Part shown: piece by piece, positions 44,875 to 57,665 of the stretch
Position numbering within the stretch: the stretch's first letter is position 1
Layout: each line of letters starts with the position of its first letter
Source: Lineus longissimus
Taxonomy: Eukaryota; Nemertea; Pilidiophora; Heteronemertea; Lineidae
Direction of reading: 5' to 3'
Length of the DNA stretch: 64,000 bases
Assembly: GCF_910592395.1 (NCBI RefSeq)
Contig: NC_088310.1
Span: 1,929,501 to 1,993,500 of the forward strand
Program-made: the position numbers and the translations under genes
Notes under the pieces: model-generated
What the model saw: the letters and a program-made list of their open reading frames with translations, nothing else
What the model was told of the DNA's origin: nothing
Database searches by the model: none

Positions 44875-45617
44875 GAATTACTGTCGTTTCGCTACATTGC
44901 CAGTTCGCTACAAGTCGTTTCGCTACATGTGGCGGTCGTTTCGCTACATGGTAGGTCGTTTCGCTACATGGGTGGAGTCGTTTCGCTACATGATGGGTAT
45001 GGTCGTTTCGCTACATGGAGGACGTTTCGCTACATGGGTGAGACGAGAGAGCCAACGCGAAGGCCTTGCAAAGGCCTCCAAATCTGCGTTGGAGTGCGTT
45101 TGAATGACCCCTGTCAATCAATAATAAGTACGTATACACGGATACAGACGGTTGAGCGAGCCAACGCGAAGGCCTTGCAAAGGCCTCCAAATCTGCGTTG
45201 AAGTGCGGTTGAATGACCCCTGTCAATCAATAATAAGTACGTAATTGAGCGAGCCAACGCGAATGGATGTCTATGAGGTTACTGGTCCATTCAAGTGCGA
45301 ACAAACGACAAGAACCCCTTGCGCGCCATCAAACCGTACAAGTTTTTTTACCGGCAAACTGTGCTATAATAAATTTGTAGTCACCACCGGGAATTATAGT
45401 AGGGTAAAATAGAGTAAAAATAATGACTACATCCATGTAGCGAAACGACTCCACCCATGTAGCGAAACGTCCTCCATGTAGCGAAACGACCATACCCATC
45501 ATGTAGCGAAACGACTCCACCCATGTAGCGAAACGACCTACCATGTAGCAAAACGACCGCCACATGTAGCGAAACGACTTGTAGCGAACTGGCAATGTAG
45601 CGAAACAGCCTGATACC
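44875..45617. mobile_element. Foldback element, copy 1 (unoccupied)
   Basis: The left arm (44881-45040) has about eight modules based on GTCGTTTCGCTACATG with varied short spacers. The right arm (45430-45606) is its reverse complement with the modules in mirrored order. The core (45,045-45,410) contains a direct duplication of about 100 bases, including CCAACGCGAAGGCCTTGCAA and ATCAATAATAAGTACGTA. Shared edges with copy 2 are GAATTACTGTC on the left and CCTGATACC on the right. No coding frame of its own; the open frames over the arms are repeat artefacts. Confidence 0.88.
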
Positions 45618-47315
45618 GTGACGTGTAGGCCTATGTACTGTTGTACACTCACTTCAGTAGTGTCACTCACTCAGTGCTCACACTGTCACCTGTTTCGGTG
45701 TGTGTGTTATGTGTGAATTAACAATCTCCCGATCTTCGGTCCGTACAATGTCGAAAATTACATACACTGATACAGTAGGCCTACACCCGTTGAATTTCTC
45801 ACATATAGTCCCTCCAGGCCTACTACAATCCATGAGTTTGATCGTCCACACACTGATCCAGTGTAGCCTATATTAATAGGCCTAGGCCCTCGGCCTAGTC
45901 ATAGTGCGCTGCTTGTAACATGGATGTAAAGCCTCCTTGTTAATGTTATGTTTCGATAGATAAAAGACAGTTTAAGGATGTCGTGCATGTGTGATATAGT
46001 TTTCACAACAGCAACAATGTTTTTGTGTCAAACAGATGCGTAAAGATATAGATTTTAATGATGAATGGCGCAGTCACGAGCGTCCAGTGTTGCCGTGATC
46101 AGGTGACAGCACGACTGATCACAGTGCCAATTCGCCTCGGGTCTCGTTAGGGAGTCTTCCCTGAATGTACGCGTATGTGCTAAAAGTCTGACTGGATTCT
46201 CTATAAATAGGACACCTCTGAGGCTCCGTTGTCATGAGTTACCAAATTTGATGAAAAGGGGCCGAGTTTCACTGTTGTTTCGAACGGCGCTCTGTTCACC
46301 AACATTGCGTGTTTCATAATCATACAGATATTTGTTGGAAATTATTCCTAGCTAATTCATGTTTAAGTTGAAATTAATTGTTTCTGAGCTCATGAAAATG
46401 TTGTCATTCCATCTTAAGGGTTCTTTCCTGAATTTACGCAAAGATGACGTGCCCTCTTAATACTTTGGTCTGAGTGCTTGGTACTACGACTGGTCTATAA
46501 TAGCATTCTCTACGGTATGAACTCTAAGGGTGTATTCAACTTCTCATTCTCAAATCTGTATGTGATGAAATTCCTCGTCCATGAAACTACAGGACTTTTA
46601 TGGGTTTTTTATTCTAAATTCACCTGAATTCGAAAGTTGGTATCCACCAAGTTCACCATTATGACTTTTTTCTACCAGTTTTCATTGCAAGATCTGTTTT
46701 AGGAAAAACTAGCAACTCTACTATGTGATTAATACCCCATACGATTTCTATTAGACCCAATCCACAATAATCAAAAAGGTTATTTATTCATGGCTTATGG
46801 CCAATCTCATTACCAATCTGGCTTCACGGCCTATCAGTGTATTACATCTGACACCTTTGTTTGGTTATCTAAGGCAACAACAGACTCAGTCAACCTTGAA
46901 GGAAAGTTTGCGTTTGTTACATAAAACCACTACCTGTCACATTTTATACCTTCCAATGCTTGGTTCAAGCATGCAGTGCGAGCAGAATATTCTTTCTGGC
47001 AGGGTGTGCACACTTTGACTCATTTCAACATTATGAAATAGCCAAATTACATGTGTTCAGCATCAATGTTCCAAAAGGTGGGTGTCACCTACTAAATCTT
47101 GACATTATATCGTTTTACAGGCAAAAGGGATTTTGGAAGAGAGCCCAACTTTCCTTTGATTATTTTTTTGTGGAAAATATGTATTTTTAGGAGTCATTGC
47201 ATGAGAGAATCAGGCAAAATCTGGTACTTTCATTGGATCTGGCTGAAAGTTGCTTTTTTCATGACTTCTTGTAGAATTGATGATATTATGTATCTGTTTC
47301 AATTTCTCATTCCAG
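45618..47315. other. No gene recognised; possible TATA element
   Basis: Holds several AGGCCTA words (45,770-45,900) and a TATA-like CTATAAATAG at about 46,199 on the plus strand. The TATA could serve the speculative downstream gene, but no 5' exon could be joined to it. Confidence 0.35.
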
Positions 47316-48124
47316 ATGCTAAAAACCCTCTCCGCGATTGCAACTGAAGAATCTTGTATGATTTGCAAGGGTATGTATATCAGCACGACGATGGATCGGC
47401 ATGATATGCCATGACCTAGCTCACATTTATTTCCATAATAAGGTCAACCTCTGCCAAAGGAAAGCAAATCATGTGAAAAATTGAGATTCAACCATAATTT
47501 TTCGGCATTTAGTATAATGACTGCTGAGTACTAATACAAATACAAGCAGAAATGCTGTAATTTTATTACACATTTGTGCCAATTTATTATTTCAGATGAC
47601 ACAACCTTGTCCGCAATTGCATTCGAAGATTCTTGTTTGATTTCCAAGAAGAAGGGTAGGTATAGTATCTGGTTATGACTCGTCTGCCTTGTCAATAGAG
47701 GTGCCACTGTCAAATCTGTGTTGTTGTTGGTAAAATAAACTTGTAACTTGACTCCCACAGATCCTCAAGGCAGTGAAAATATTCCAGACTTATAATTGGC
47801 GAGTTATATGGAAAAAGGATGAAACAATTTATTTTGGCATGAAGAATACAAATTACGAAACACATTCTAACTGTTATCGCCATTGCAACTTTATTATGTG
47901 CACTCTCCTAACTAATCAAAGATATTAAAACTTTCAACATATCCATAATTTGAATTTCAAAATGAAAGATTTTTATACCAAGAAATGTTTATAAAATGCC
48001 GTAATAAATTCGGTACTAATTTTTCCATATCATGTTTTGGTCATGTAATTAAAAATGAATTGACAGTGACACTTCTCTCTCCAAATCAGGCGGGTTATTC
48101 AAAAGTTGTAACCATAGTAAGATG

Positions 48125-48169
<45 letters not shown>

Positions 48170-50471
48170 AGACGGGATAGGAAAAGGGTGCGGGAGGTCA
48201 TGTGGGGCGGGGGGGAGAGACTATGGTGACTGTTGTGAGAGTTGGAAGTGTGTCTGATGACCGACTTGCTCATTTTGTAGCTATTGTTGTTATTCTAGTT
48301 GTTAGAGTAGTTATCGTAGTTATCTAGCTATCGTAGTTATCTAGCTATTATAGTTGTTATTCTTTTGTTTCCTGCTTATCATCTATTTGAACCTATTCAG
48401 CTTTCAGTTGTCCAGGCCAGGCCAGGTGACCAATGACGATGATAGATTGGGTTCGATTCAAGCTATACGCTTGGTGTATTTGGTTATCGTGACTGGCGAC
48501 TTGAGTCTATCTCATCTCATGTCCAAAGCGCGGTGGCTGGGTCCCAGGCATGCTTGCCACTTTGTTCTGCGGTCCTCATCTAAGTTTCGACGGTGATGAC
48601 ATGGACTTAGGTTCAAAGTACGTGTTCCCTTTGAGTCATTGTGGTTGATTGATGGGGGGAATAGACAGTTGCGTGTCGCTAGTCATTCAATTGGTCCCCT
48701 TGTTTTAGAGTGTTGGCGGGATAAGTCTTACGACTGTTAACAATAGTAAGCAATAGCTGGCCAGCGATCCCCTACCTGATCTCGAGGGGGATGGAATGAC
48801 TGGGGTTAAGACCTGTTGTTAACCTGCGGAATTTCGTCGGATGAAATGTCAGGCGTGTCCGTGTGGGACTTGTGCTGAACCTGTTTAGTACAAATAACGA
48901 AGACATTGGGCTCTTTGGATAACAACAGTGTTCTTCACCTCCTTGTGCCTCACAAAGCTAATAATATACACCCCCTGAAATCGACAAGACGGCGATGAAG
49001 AAGGAGAGCCGGCCTCCAACTCGTCAGCCGAGAAGACACTGGATGGACCCCAAGAAGATGTTGCTGCCAATGTTGGAGCCATACAGGGTAAGCATCACTT
49101 AGTCGTCGGTTATGTCTGGATTAAAAGAAGATGTCAAAATAACTCTGAAAAAAGTATCAATCTGTCGTACAATTTCAACTTTATACGTATTGGGGTGCTA
49201 CACTCAATTCTGTTCAATCTGTTTTGAAACCTCTTCAACCAATTTGGTTCAAGAATGCAATTGAATGTGCTTTGTTGAATTCGTATTGACTGATTCCCAT
49301 TTTTAGGCAGCCCGAGCCAACATTGTACAAGGGCCACAAGGACAAGGGACACAAGGACATGAAGGACACAGGGACAAGGGACACAGGGACAAGGGACACA
49401 AAAGACGATGTTGCAGTCTACAGGGTGAAATTTTGATCTGAATCTTGACGACCAAATAATTAGGAGTCGATCAGAGAAAAATAATAAAAAAAGAAGTAGA
49501 ACTTAAAGGGTGTCATTGAAATTAATGTCAACTTATACATAGGAATCATCCCAAATAGACTGAAGCCAAAAGAAATTATTTCTTTTCTGTGAACCCTCTA
49601 CCCCCTTATTAATATTATGACTAAAAACTGAAGACTCTGTCTTCATGTCTTCAACAAATGAAATTGGCCAGGATTCATGAAGATTACGCCTGCCAAAGAG
49701 TTTGCCGATCAACATTTTATTCCCAAGAAAACGCTGTCAACTGACAACCATCTCGGCCATATGAAAAGAAGAAAATCTTTTGGTTTCAATCAATTCATTT
49801 TGAGATAGGTCCTTGAATGTATTTTTCCTGTTATCTAGCCCTCTGCAGATTGAGATGATGGCTGTCGAGAAGATCCAACCACTCAACCACAGTCTACAAT
49901 TCGTGCTATGGTAGATGTGACGGAGCAACTGCAGAATAACCGGGACACTCTGTGCTAAATGATAGGAATGTGTACATAATGTACAGAGGGACAGAGTGTA
50001 CATAATGAACAGAGCTACTACTGTCCCGGCTATTCTGCAGTTAGGCCGATGTGACTCTCAACGATTTTGGATGACAAAGGAATCCAATGCATATATGGTA
50101 AATATAAACAGATGACAAGACGGTAAATGGGTGAACACGCCATGGGCTGAGTTCGTTTCATCAAGTCGCAAAATGGTTGATTTTATCTTCAAACTGCACG
50201 AGCAACCTCAGTTTGGAATTGAATTGCTAATCAAGTGTCAAGTACTCTAGCGTTGTGGTCGTCAGTATTCTAAGCCTTTTAGAAAATTAACTGGTAAATT
50301 TGATAAAACTGAATGAAAGGCCCTACGGCACATGCATCAATCATGGTAGAATAATGGAGTAACCTTAAATTTTGTTTTCCAGTCGCTCACAGATACGGGC
50401 AGACGACGGAGATTCGAGTGGATTCAGTGGATCGAATGGTTGCGCTGAGGGATATCCATGTGCAGGAGTGA
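47316..50471 (+). CDS. Speculative gene of unknown product with small, partly duplicated exons
   Basis: Candidate exons with AG/GT borders: A 47316-47370, B 47596-47655, C 47761-47795 (ends TAA), D 48989-49087, E 50383-50471 (ends TGA). A and B encode similar peptides (TLSAIATEESCMICK and TLSAIAFEDSCLISK), suggesting exon duplication. A, B and D all end with one base of a codon, and B, C, D and E all begin by completing it. A-B-C and A-B-D-E would therefore both be in frame, with C as an alternative end. D is acidic (GDEEGEPASNSSAEKTLD). No domain is recognised and no 5' exon or start codon was found. The evidence is splice sites, phase agreement and the A/B likeness; chance is not excluded. 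Confidence 0.3.
48126..48168 (+). repeat. (GT)n microsatellite
   Basis: About 21 GT dinucleotides in an uninterrupted run, inside the intron of the speculative gene. Confidence 0.97.
49929..50040. repeat. Inverted repeat enclosing a short direct repeat
   Basis: CTGCAGAATAACCGGGAC (49929-49946) is matched by its reverse complement at 50023-50040 with one mismatch. Inside, a unit containing TGTACATAATG and ACAGAG is present twice. Confidence 0.75.
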
Positions 50472-52757
50472 TGAACCACAGTTCAGCAAACGATGCCTTG
50501 ACAGACCAATTCAAGGAGAACCTTCGCTAAGATGAAGAAGGGAACGTGTTTACTGTGTGGATGGGAAGGACACTTAAATGTCCGTCATTCTAATAGACTA
50601 TTATGACAATATTCTAATTGACTAGAATGACAATCTTAACTCGAAAGGGACTCTCTGGACTTACAGAAAGCTACGGACAAAGAGCCCTGACATGATACCC
50701 TGCAGCCACCATGAGGACAGCCTATCTCATACCTACGGAAGGATGCCATCACACGGTAATATAAACAAATCAATTTCAGTTTTTCAAATGCCCTTAGGGG
50801 AACGAGTTTACAATCCCCGATCACACCCCAAAAAAAGGTCATCGGTTGACTAACCAAGCACCACTGTTCAATGGATTTATAGTTGAATGCGATCAAACTA
50901 CGTCATTTCCGATCGGGGATTCTAAAGTTTAGCCCCCTTAGGTATAGCCATTGGCTCTCTGTTGAGGAACAATTTTCAAATGTTATTTTTGCGACACCAA
51001 TTACAGTGCAATTTTCATCAAACTCGCGGTGATGATAGTTTGGACCAATCTCAATTTGTAAAACAATAAAATGTTGCAAAAAGAACTGGACGATAAAGAA
51101 TGTTCTTGGTTGTAAACAGGATAATTTAGTTATGTACATGCAAAGTCAAAGGCTTTAATCACGTTGAAGGGGGACTATAAGCAGGAGGGGGGGGGGTTAA
51201 ATTGGCCATCTTCAGGTGACTAATATGCAAAGTGAGAGCACTGGGTCAGGTTATATTCAGCACTAAATGTATCCCTCATACAGCGTGAATAGTTTCGACA
51301 TACTCTGAGAGGTGAGAGACCCCTATTGGTGACTTTGTGTTAAACTTATCTTGGCTACCTTGCGGCTGCCTTTTGATTCCTCTTTGGAAAGCTGCCCAGG
51401 CACTTATTTGTAATGAGCATGAATATCAACTGTTGCTGATAAACAATAGCTGAAGACTCGGTAGAAACCCTTTGGTAGTGATGGTCAGGGTCTGGTTGCA
51501 AGTATTAAATAAAAGTAAAAGTGTGTTGTTTTATTACATAAGCAGTATTATGGCAACACCTTTTTGCACTCAATATAAAGAATGGTTAAAACTATCATCT
51601 GTGCAATTCTGATGAAAATCGCGTTGTTAGTATTCTAAAATACCTGGATTTAGAATGAACCGCACTTGTGTAAATGCACCATGTGCCAACAAAGCCTCGT
51701 TTTGAGTTCAGCGGTTATGGTTAGCCCGCTTGGGTTGGTGCAATGTCGGTATTGATTGACTAACCAAAACCACAAGGGTGGAGCTAAACCTCGTCTCAAA
51801 ATAATGACTTGGAAAATGCTCCTTAACCAAACCGCCCTTTTGACAAAACTTCCCAAATTCTAGTCCTTTACCTCCCTCTGAAACTGCTGATTAAGGATAG
51901 AATTAGTCATTGTAATGAAATCAGGCATGTCGGGGAGGAACACAGATTTGTGTCTCTTGCTCATCCAAAGCAGCGCTCAGCATGAGAGTCCTAAATGAAG
52001 GTTTAATAGAGAAGATGTTTTCGAAAAGTTCTTCGTCTGAAACCTATAGCACTTTTCTTAACCAGCATGAATTGTCTACTACCACAAGATTATACGGTCA
52101 GCACAATGGCCCGGCCCCTTGACATTGAATTATCAACTTGAGCATGAATGAACAACCTTAATTTTATGTTGTCTTTTTCTTTTCAGCATGATGAGCCGTC
52201 CCACAGAAGGGAGAAGGATGTTGTTGACCCAGCACATCCCAACCATGCTCCCATCGCCGTCAAGTAACAGAACGACGGTTAGATTGTATTTTGTCACCGT
52301 AGGCTTTATCGTTTTATCAAAATATCTGATTGAAAGGTGATTTAATGAAAATTCAAATTTTTCTGATGGTGAGAAGGCAAATATTTACTCTGCTTATGAC
52401 AAGCATAGATTGTTTTAATCTATGTTTGGTTATGATCATGACTTGTGCCATGGTTCAAAATCTTACACTTTTCAAAGAAGGGATTGAAATTATCATTATG
52501 GCTTGTTTATGGCTAACAAGGGAGCCAATGATAAGTCGCTCCAGAACCCAAACAAAATAATTTTCAAGATAAGTTTTGTTCTTAAGATAAGAAGGAATAA
52601 CAATTTGGGGGATGGGTTGTTTGTGGCTACCAGAGAAGCCAACAGCTGCCAGATGAGGACCCTGAAATTCTTTTCAGGCAAAAGTTATTTGTATGCTTAA
52701 AAATCACAGAATTCATCAGATATTTACTGGTATATCCATCACTTTTGACATGGGGTC

Positions 52758-52800
52758 CATGTGTTCTTGTTTCGCTGACCCCACGAAACAAGAACACATG
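52758..52800. repeat. Perfect 17-bp hairpin with 9-base loop
   Basis: CATGTGTTCTTGTTTCG (52758-52774) pairs perfectly with 52784-52800. The arms are short for an animal microRNA precursor, which normally has a stem near 30 pairs. Confidence 0.85.
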
Positions 52801-54186
52801 TGTCTGATGGAACTGTAGGCCTTTCATACTGTTTCTCAATCTCATCAGTACCACAGAATCAACTGACATGGCCTGGGCTCTGATGCCCATGACCTTTCAT
52901 CACACTGGCTGGTTCAGTTGCTCAATACATGTACTATCATGTTCGAGACAAATGACCAACAGTGAATTGTTGAATTTGAATTTCCTCCTTGAAGAAATAC
53001 CAAAACATCTTTCCAGTTGAACTAAAACAGTCAGATTTAAAACTCTCACTGTTTTATTCGAAATTTAAAGACTGATCCTTCCCTAGTGGTCACACTGTGA
53101 GCCGTTGTCAAAGCATGTCATTCGACAATGGTGGCATGCATGCATGTTTTGTTATGGCTTACCAGGGACCCCAAATTGTTGATGATGATGTTGTCCATGG
53201 GTACATCACCTTGGGCAATGAGTGATCACAATGGTTCCTTTATGACAATTTTTTACATGATACTGAATTGATTGAGAAAAGTGTAGCTTAAAAACGTCAA
53301 CTTTTAGACGTTTTAAAACTTTTGTCCTGTATGAATGTATTTGTAAATCTTGCATGTAAATATTTTGTAAAATGTCTAATGAGATCTAGACTCCATGACT
53401 TGGCATAAGTATTGCAAAGCCAACTTTTAATCTTTGCCCTGTCGAGGTCACCTCTTTTGTCATGCAAACGACATGTCATAACTGCTCCCTTTGTTATGCT
53501 AAGTGGCAGCCAGCTCTGTCCAGTGGCCATGACAAATGTGGTTCCTTTGTTATTCAAATCATCAGCAGTGACCAAATCTATTGTAAGCTCACATGGCTCA
53601 CCTGAAGGCATGAACAATAGGTTTTAATACAATAGCTATTCATGTATTATAAACATGATGAATGCATGGAGAGGTTTAGTGCTAACTCAAACCATTGTGG
53701 TGGAGTACATGTAGTTGAGTCTATTGTTTTTTATCTCAATTTAGCATTGTGTTGCAAGGACACTTATCAGTGTTTCTTTGTGACATCTTGTAAAGAAGTT
53801 GACCACGTCTTAAAGGGATAGAAAAACTATCATATCTCCCGGTCCTCTTCTTGTATTGGGCTTTCGGAGTGGTGCAGCCAAAAAATAATGTACTACGATC
53901 ATTGTATGAACTAAAATAAACATAAGCACCTGTCACCTGTGTGATGGAGATGGCGACTCCCTCCGACTGCGTAGGTTTTCTCCCGGTATGCGGGTTTCCT
54001 CCTACACTACATTCCAAATCGTCATCTGTTTTCTTTGTAATGTACAGCAATAAAGTTTTTTTGAAAGAGAAACATTTTTTTTCTTATTGACTCGCCTGTT
54101 GACACACCATCACTAATCGAAACTTTTCATCGGAGCTACTGTTGTGCTTACCAGATATTGACCTTAAAAATTGGTCAAATAAAAAA

Positions 54187-54209
54187 TCCCCCCCCCCCCC
54201 CCCCCCCCG
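54187..54209 (+). repeat. Poly-C run
   Basis: About 22 consecutive C bases, likely to vary in length or be unreliable in assembly. Confidence 0.95.
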
Positions 54210-55719
54210 AGGTCATCTTACCAAGTGGATTATGCATGAGGTTGCAACGACCAGAACCACTGTCTTGGACTACAAGCGCATACTGACCTTTGCACCCAAG
54301 GGGAAGAGTCCATTGATCATAATATTTGTTTGCATGGTAGTTCACTACCACTCGAGCTGTTTTCATGCTGGGTAAAAAACCAGTGGCATTCATTATAAGA
54401 TAAGCCCCGAACCACAATCCTAGTCATGCTTAAAAAAGTCCCTTTGTTTTGATACAGATTATCGTGTTCCCCGAAATCTCATTCTGAGGAAATCGGGGGT
54501 TAATGTTCGCTTCTCAGCTTCAAACCCCCCAGGGACAATGTCACAATCTGTTCAACACCAGCATGGGCTGTCCACAGGTGGCAACATTGTCCTTGCAGCA
54601 TCGCTTGAACAGTTTGGGTCCACAAAGGACTACTCATTTTGTAGGGGGGTCGAGATTTCATGCATCCACATCAATTTTACCCTGGAGCATCATCAGACGT
54701 TGTGACATTGTCCCTCCCTGCGGCATCTACCACTAAGTCTTTGTGCAAATGCTCACATCATAAAAAAGGATCACAGAACTACCCCGAGTGATTATGATCT
54801 CCAGTCAAAGACCAACAACAGGATGCATCAGGACTCCACCCTACCGTTCTTTCTGCCCATGAGATGTAATTCTTTCAACTGCAAGTGATTCCACTTGAAA
54901 GTAACGGATGGAGTAACGAATGAAGTAACTACGGTTCCTATCAGATTTACAGTACTGCCACGTGCGTCAGAATTTCCCGCCAGAAGAATGAGACGGTCAC
55001 ATGACAGACACGACAGAGGGAATTCCTCAGTCCGTCAACGCTCACCACATCCTGGACTGCAAGTAGTTTTTCGTTTATCTTAATGTCTCGCGTAGTGTGC
55101 AGTTTGTGGCACAGCAAGTTTGAGAGTTTATTGGCACTTATTACGTTTTTGTTTAGCTTTAGCATGATAATATTTCTATTGTTTCTAGTGTTATTTTGAG
55201 TGATATATCCCCACCCGTTCAGCACCGCGGAGCATACTTCATGATTCATCGTCTGTCCTTGGAACTGTCCACAGAACATTGCAGAATGATCCGCCAATAA
55301 GCGGCTCGTGTTTTGTTAAAAAATATAAGATTCGAGTTGAAATACTCTGTAAAGATCCCATATACGGTGATCTTTTCAAACATGCATCGAATCTGGTAAT
55401 TATATACAATAACTTATTATTCACATAGTTTCTATAATCATAATACACACTTGGTATGACTACATTTGGTCATTCAATCAATGGCATCCGACAATCGGAC
55501 ATGGGCTAATGCACACATTTGTCATTTCCCCCAACCTGATCTTTTTTCTGAAATCTAATTGTTCGCCACACATCACAGGAACGTAACACATAAGTGAACA
55601 CAGGTTGGACAATGCTTCAAAAGATTATCGTGAATGTACTTTTCATTAGGTCATCCAACATGTCCATCGGCGGCATCCCATAGATTGACATCATCGATGT
55701 CGTCTTCATTCCAGCCAAG

Positions 55720-56838
55720 GAATTACTGTCGATTCGCTACATTGCCAGTTCGCTACAAGTCGTTTCGCTACATGGTAGGTCGTTTCGCTACATGGGTGGA
55801 GTCGTTTCGCTACATGATGGGTATGGTCGTTTCGCTACATGGAGGACGTTTCGCTACATGGGTGAGACGAGCGTGCCAACGCGAAGGCCTTGCAAAGGCC
55901 TCCAAATCTGCGTTGAAGTGCGTTTGAATGACCCCTGTCAATCAATAATAAGTACGTATACACGGATACAGACGGTTGAGCGAGCCAACGCGAAGGCCTT
56001 GCAAAGGCCTCCAAATCTGCGTTGAAGTGCGGTTGAATGACCCCTGTCAATCAATAATAAGTACGTAATTGAGCGAGCCAACGCGAATGGATGTCTATGA
56101 GGTTACTGGTCCATTCAAGTGCGAACAAACGACAAGAACCCCTTGCGCGCCATCAAACCGTACAAGTTTTTTTACAGGCAAACTGTGCTATAAAGTATAA
56201 TAAATTTGTAGTCACCACCGGGAATACTTGACTTGCCAAATTCAGAAATGCAGCGCCACTCGCGGACAAAGATAGAACAACTCGACATTTTTTTCACCGG
56301 TTTTCGCTGCGCATGCGTACCAGCCATCCGGAAACTAATAATGGCGGCAATCTGAACTTGTTTTGTGTAAGTTTTTGACAGTTCAAAAAGTTCTTTAAGG
56401 CTCATGATTTAAGATAATTTAGCAATCTGATAACTATTACGTGTTAAGAAACAGACGTACCACAGAAGATTTATAAACATGACCACGAAAAGTGGAAATC
56501 AACTAAAGATGACGGCTGGTACGCATGCGCAGCGAAAACTGGTGAAAAAAATGTCGAGTTGTTCTATCTTTGTCCGCGAGTGGCGCTGCATTTCTGAGTT
56601 TGGCAAGTCAAGTATTATAGTAGGGTAAAATAGAGTAAAAATAATGACTACATCCATGTAGCGAAACAACTCCACCCATGTAGCGAAACGTCCTCCATGT
56701 AGCGAAACGACCATACCCATCATGTAGCGAAACGACTCCACCCATGTAGCGAAACGACCTACCATGTTGCGAAACGACCACCACATGTAGCGAAACGACT
56801 TGTAGCGAACTGGCAATGTAGCGAAACAGCCTGATACC
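55720..56838. mobile_element. Foldback element, copy 2 (interrupted by a 390-bp insertion)
   Basis: Same architecture as the copy at 44875-45617, in the same orientation. The left arm (55,726-55,863) has one CGTTTCGCTACATG module fewer than copy 1. The core duplication is retained. The right arm (56,655-56,827) is complete. An unrelated inverted-repeat element occupies 56225-56614. Confidence 0.88.
56225..56614. mobile_element. 390-bp inverted-repeat element inside foldback copy 2, no target duplication
   Basis: The ends TACTTGACTTGCCAAA and its reverse complement open a terminal inverted repeat of about 102 bases with only a few mismatches, containing GCTGCGCATGCGTACCAGCC. Removing 56225-56614 restores GGGAA-TTATAG exactly as found in copy 1 near 45,391. 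The interior, about 185 bases, is AT-rich and non-coding. Confidence 0.88.
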
Positions 56839-57665
56839 CTGACAACGCTACCTCCCCTGAACTCAAACTTTAACGGGAGTTAATTGTAATCTTACTCTCT
56901 ATATACCAAAGTGATTTACCTAGGAATACAGTTGAACTTCACTGAAAACTAATGATGTGTTGATGAGTTCAATGAATCCTTCGATTCCTTTGGTTTTCTT
57001 GACGAACTGACGTCCGACAATTGTCACAATGAACCGTTGACGTGTGGTTATCTATTTTGGGACGAAACTCAGTCCCTCACAAACTTTGGTCGACTTCGGA
57101 GAGAACATCTCATCTCATTTAGCCAATTGTTCAAGTGTTTCTTTCATCATGCCGACTCGGTGGGGGTGGGGTGGGGTGGAGGGGAGGCGAATTGATGTCA
57201 ATGATGATGGTGTGACAATGTCTCACTCTCAGGCCGTGATTAGGCCTTTATAGATCCATGCACTCACGAAGACGTTGTGTCACGTCACGTTACTCTACAG
57301 TATAAATGTAAAAATGTAGGCCTATGGTGAGTCTGTCGTGACGACTGCCAACACTATGTTATGTAAACGTTGCTCGCAATCAAGTGCATTGATGTATAGA
57401 TAGGTCTACTTGCCTCGTGGCTTCTTCTCAACGTCCGCGAAACAAAATAATTCCGAATGCATAATATGATTGGCGTCTCAGGTCCTGTGAGGAGGGGGGG
57501 GGGGGCAGCCAGTAAAATTACGGGCTGTGGAAATTGCGAAGGGGTGGCGTCGTCTGTCTAGTATCGCCACAACAACGTTGATATGATTACTCGTCGTTTC
57601 AGCAGGCATGACTTGGGACATCCAGTGACGGAGCAATACGACTGAATAGTACCCGATTTGCAAGC
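56839..57665. other. Upstream region of TARBP1
   Basis: Non-coding, presumably containing the TARBP1 promoter and 5' UTR. A run of about 12 G bases lies near 57,494. No TATA box stands out. Confidence 0.45.

Larger units (their letters stand above)
50472..55719. other. No gene recognised
   Basis: About 5 kb between the speculative gene and foldback copy 2. A short exon-like stretch with stop codon follows a good acceptor at 52,191 but could not be linked to anything. A minus-strand frame of about 106 codons near 53,300-53,617 has no recognisable features. The region also holds a perfect small hairpin (52758-52800), a poly-C run, and a pair of inverted GGGACAATGTCACAA-like segments (about 54,531 and 54,700). 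Confidence 0.4.

Noticed and set aside
44897-45103. Frames rich in RYM/FATWV peptides, here and at 45,329, 55,634 and 56,499
   Set aside because: They are translations of the foldback arm modules on either strand, not genes.
46148-46440. Two promoter-like segments (46,148 and 46,410) sharing a TCCTGAAT-TTACGC-like stretch
   Set aside because: Similarity covers only about 26 bases with several mismatches; not enough to call a duplication.
52191-52270. Exon-like stretch starting CATGATGAGCC with an in-frame stop
   Set aside because: Good acceptor, but its phase does not match the exons at 47-50 kb and no partner was found.
53297-53617. Minus-strand frame of 106 codons
   Set aside because: No recognisable domain, no splice partners, and a competing open frame on the other strand.
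54531-54713. Inverted pair GGGACAATGTCACAA / TTGTGACATTGTCCC
   Set aside because: About 16 bases with no further terminal symmetry or target duplication; probably chance or a very old relic.
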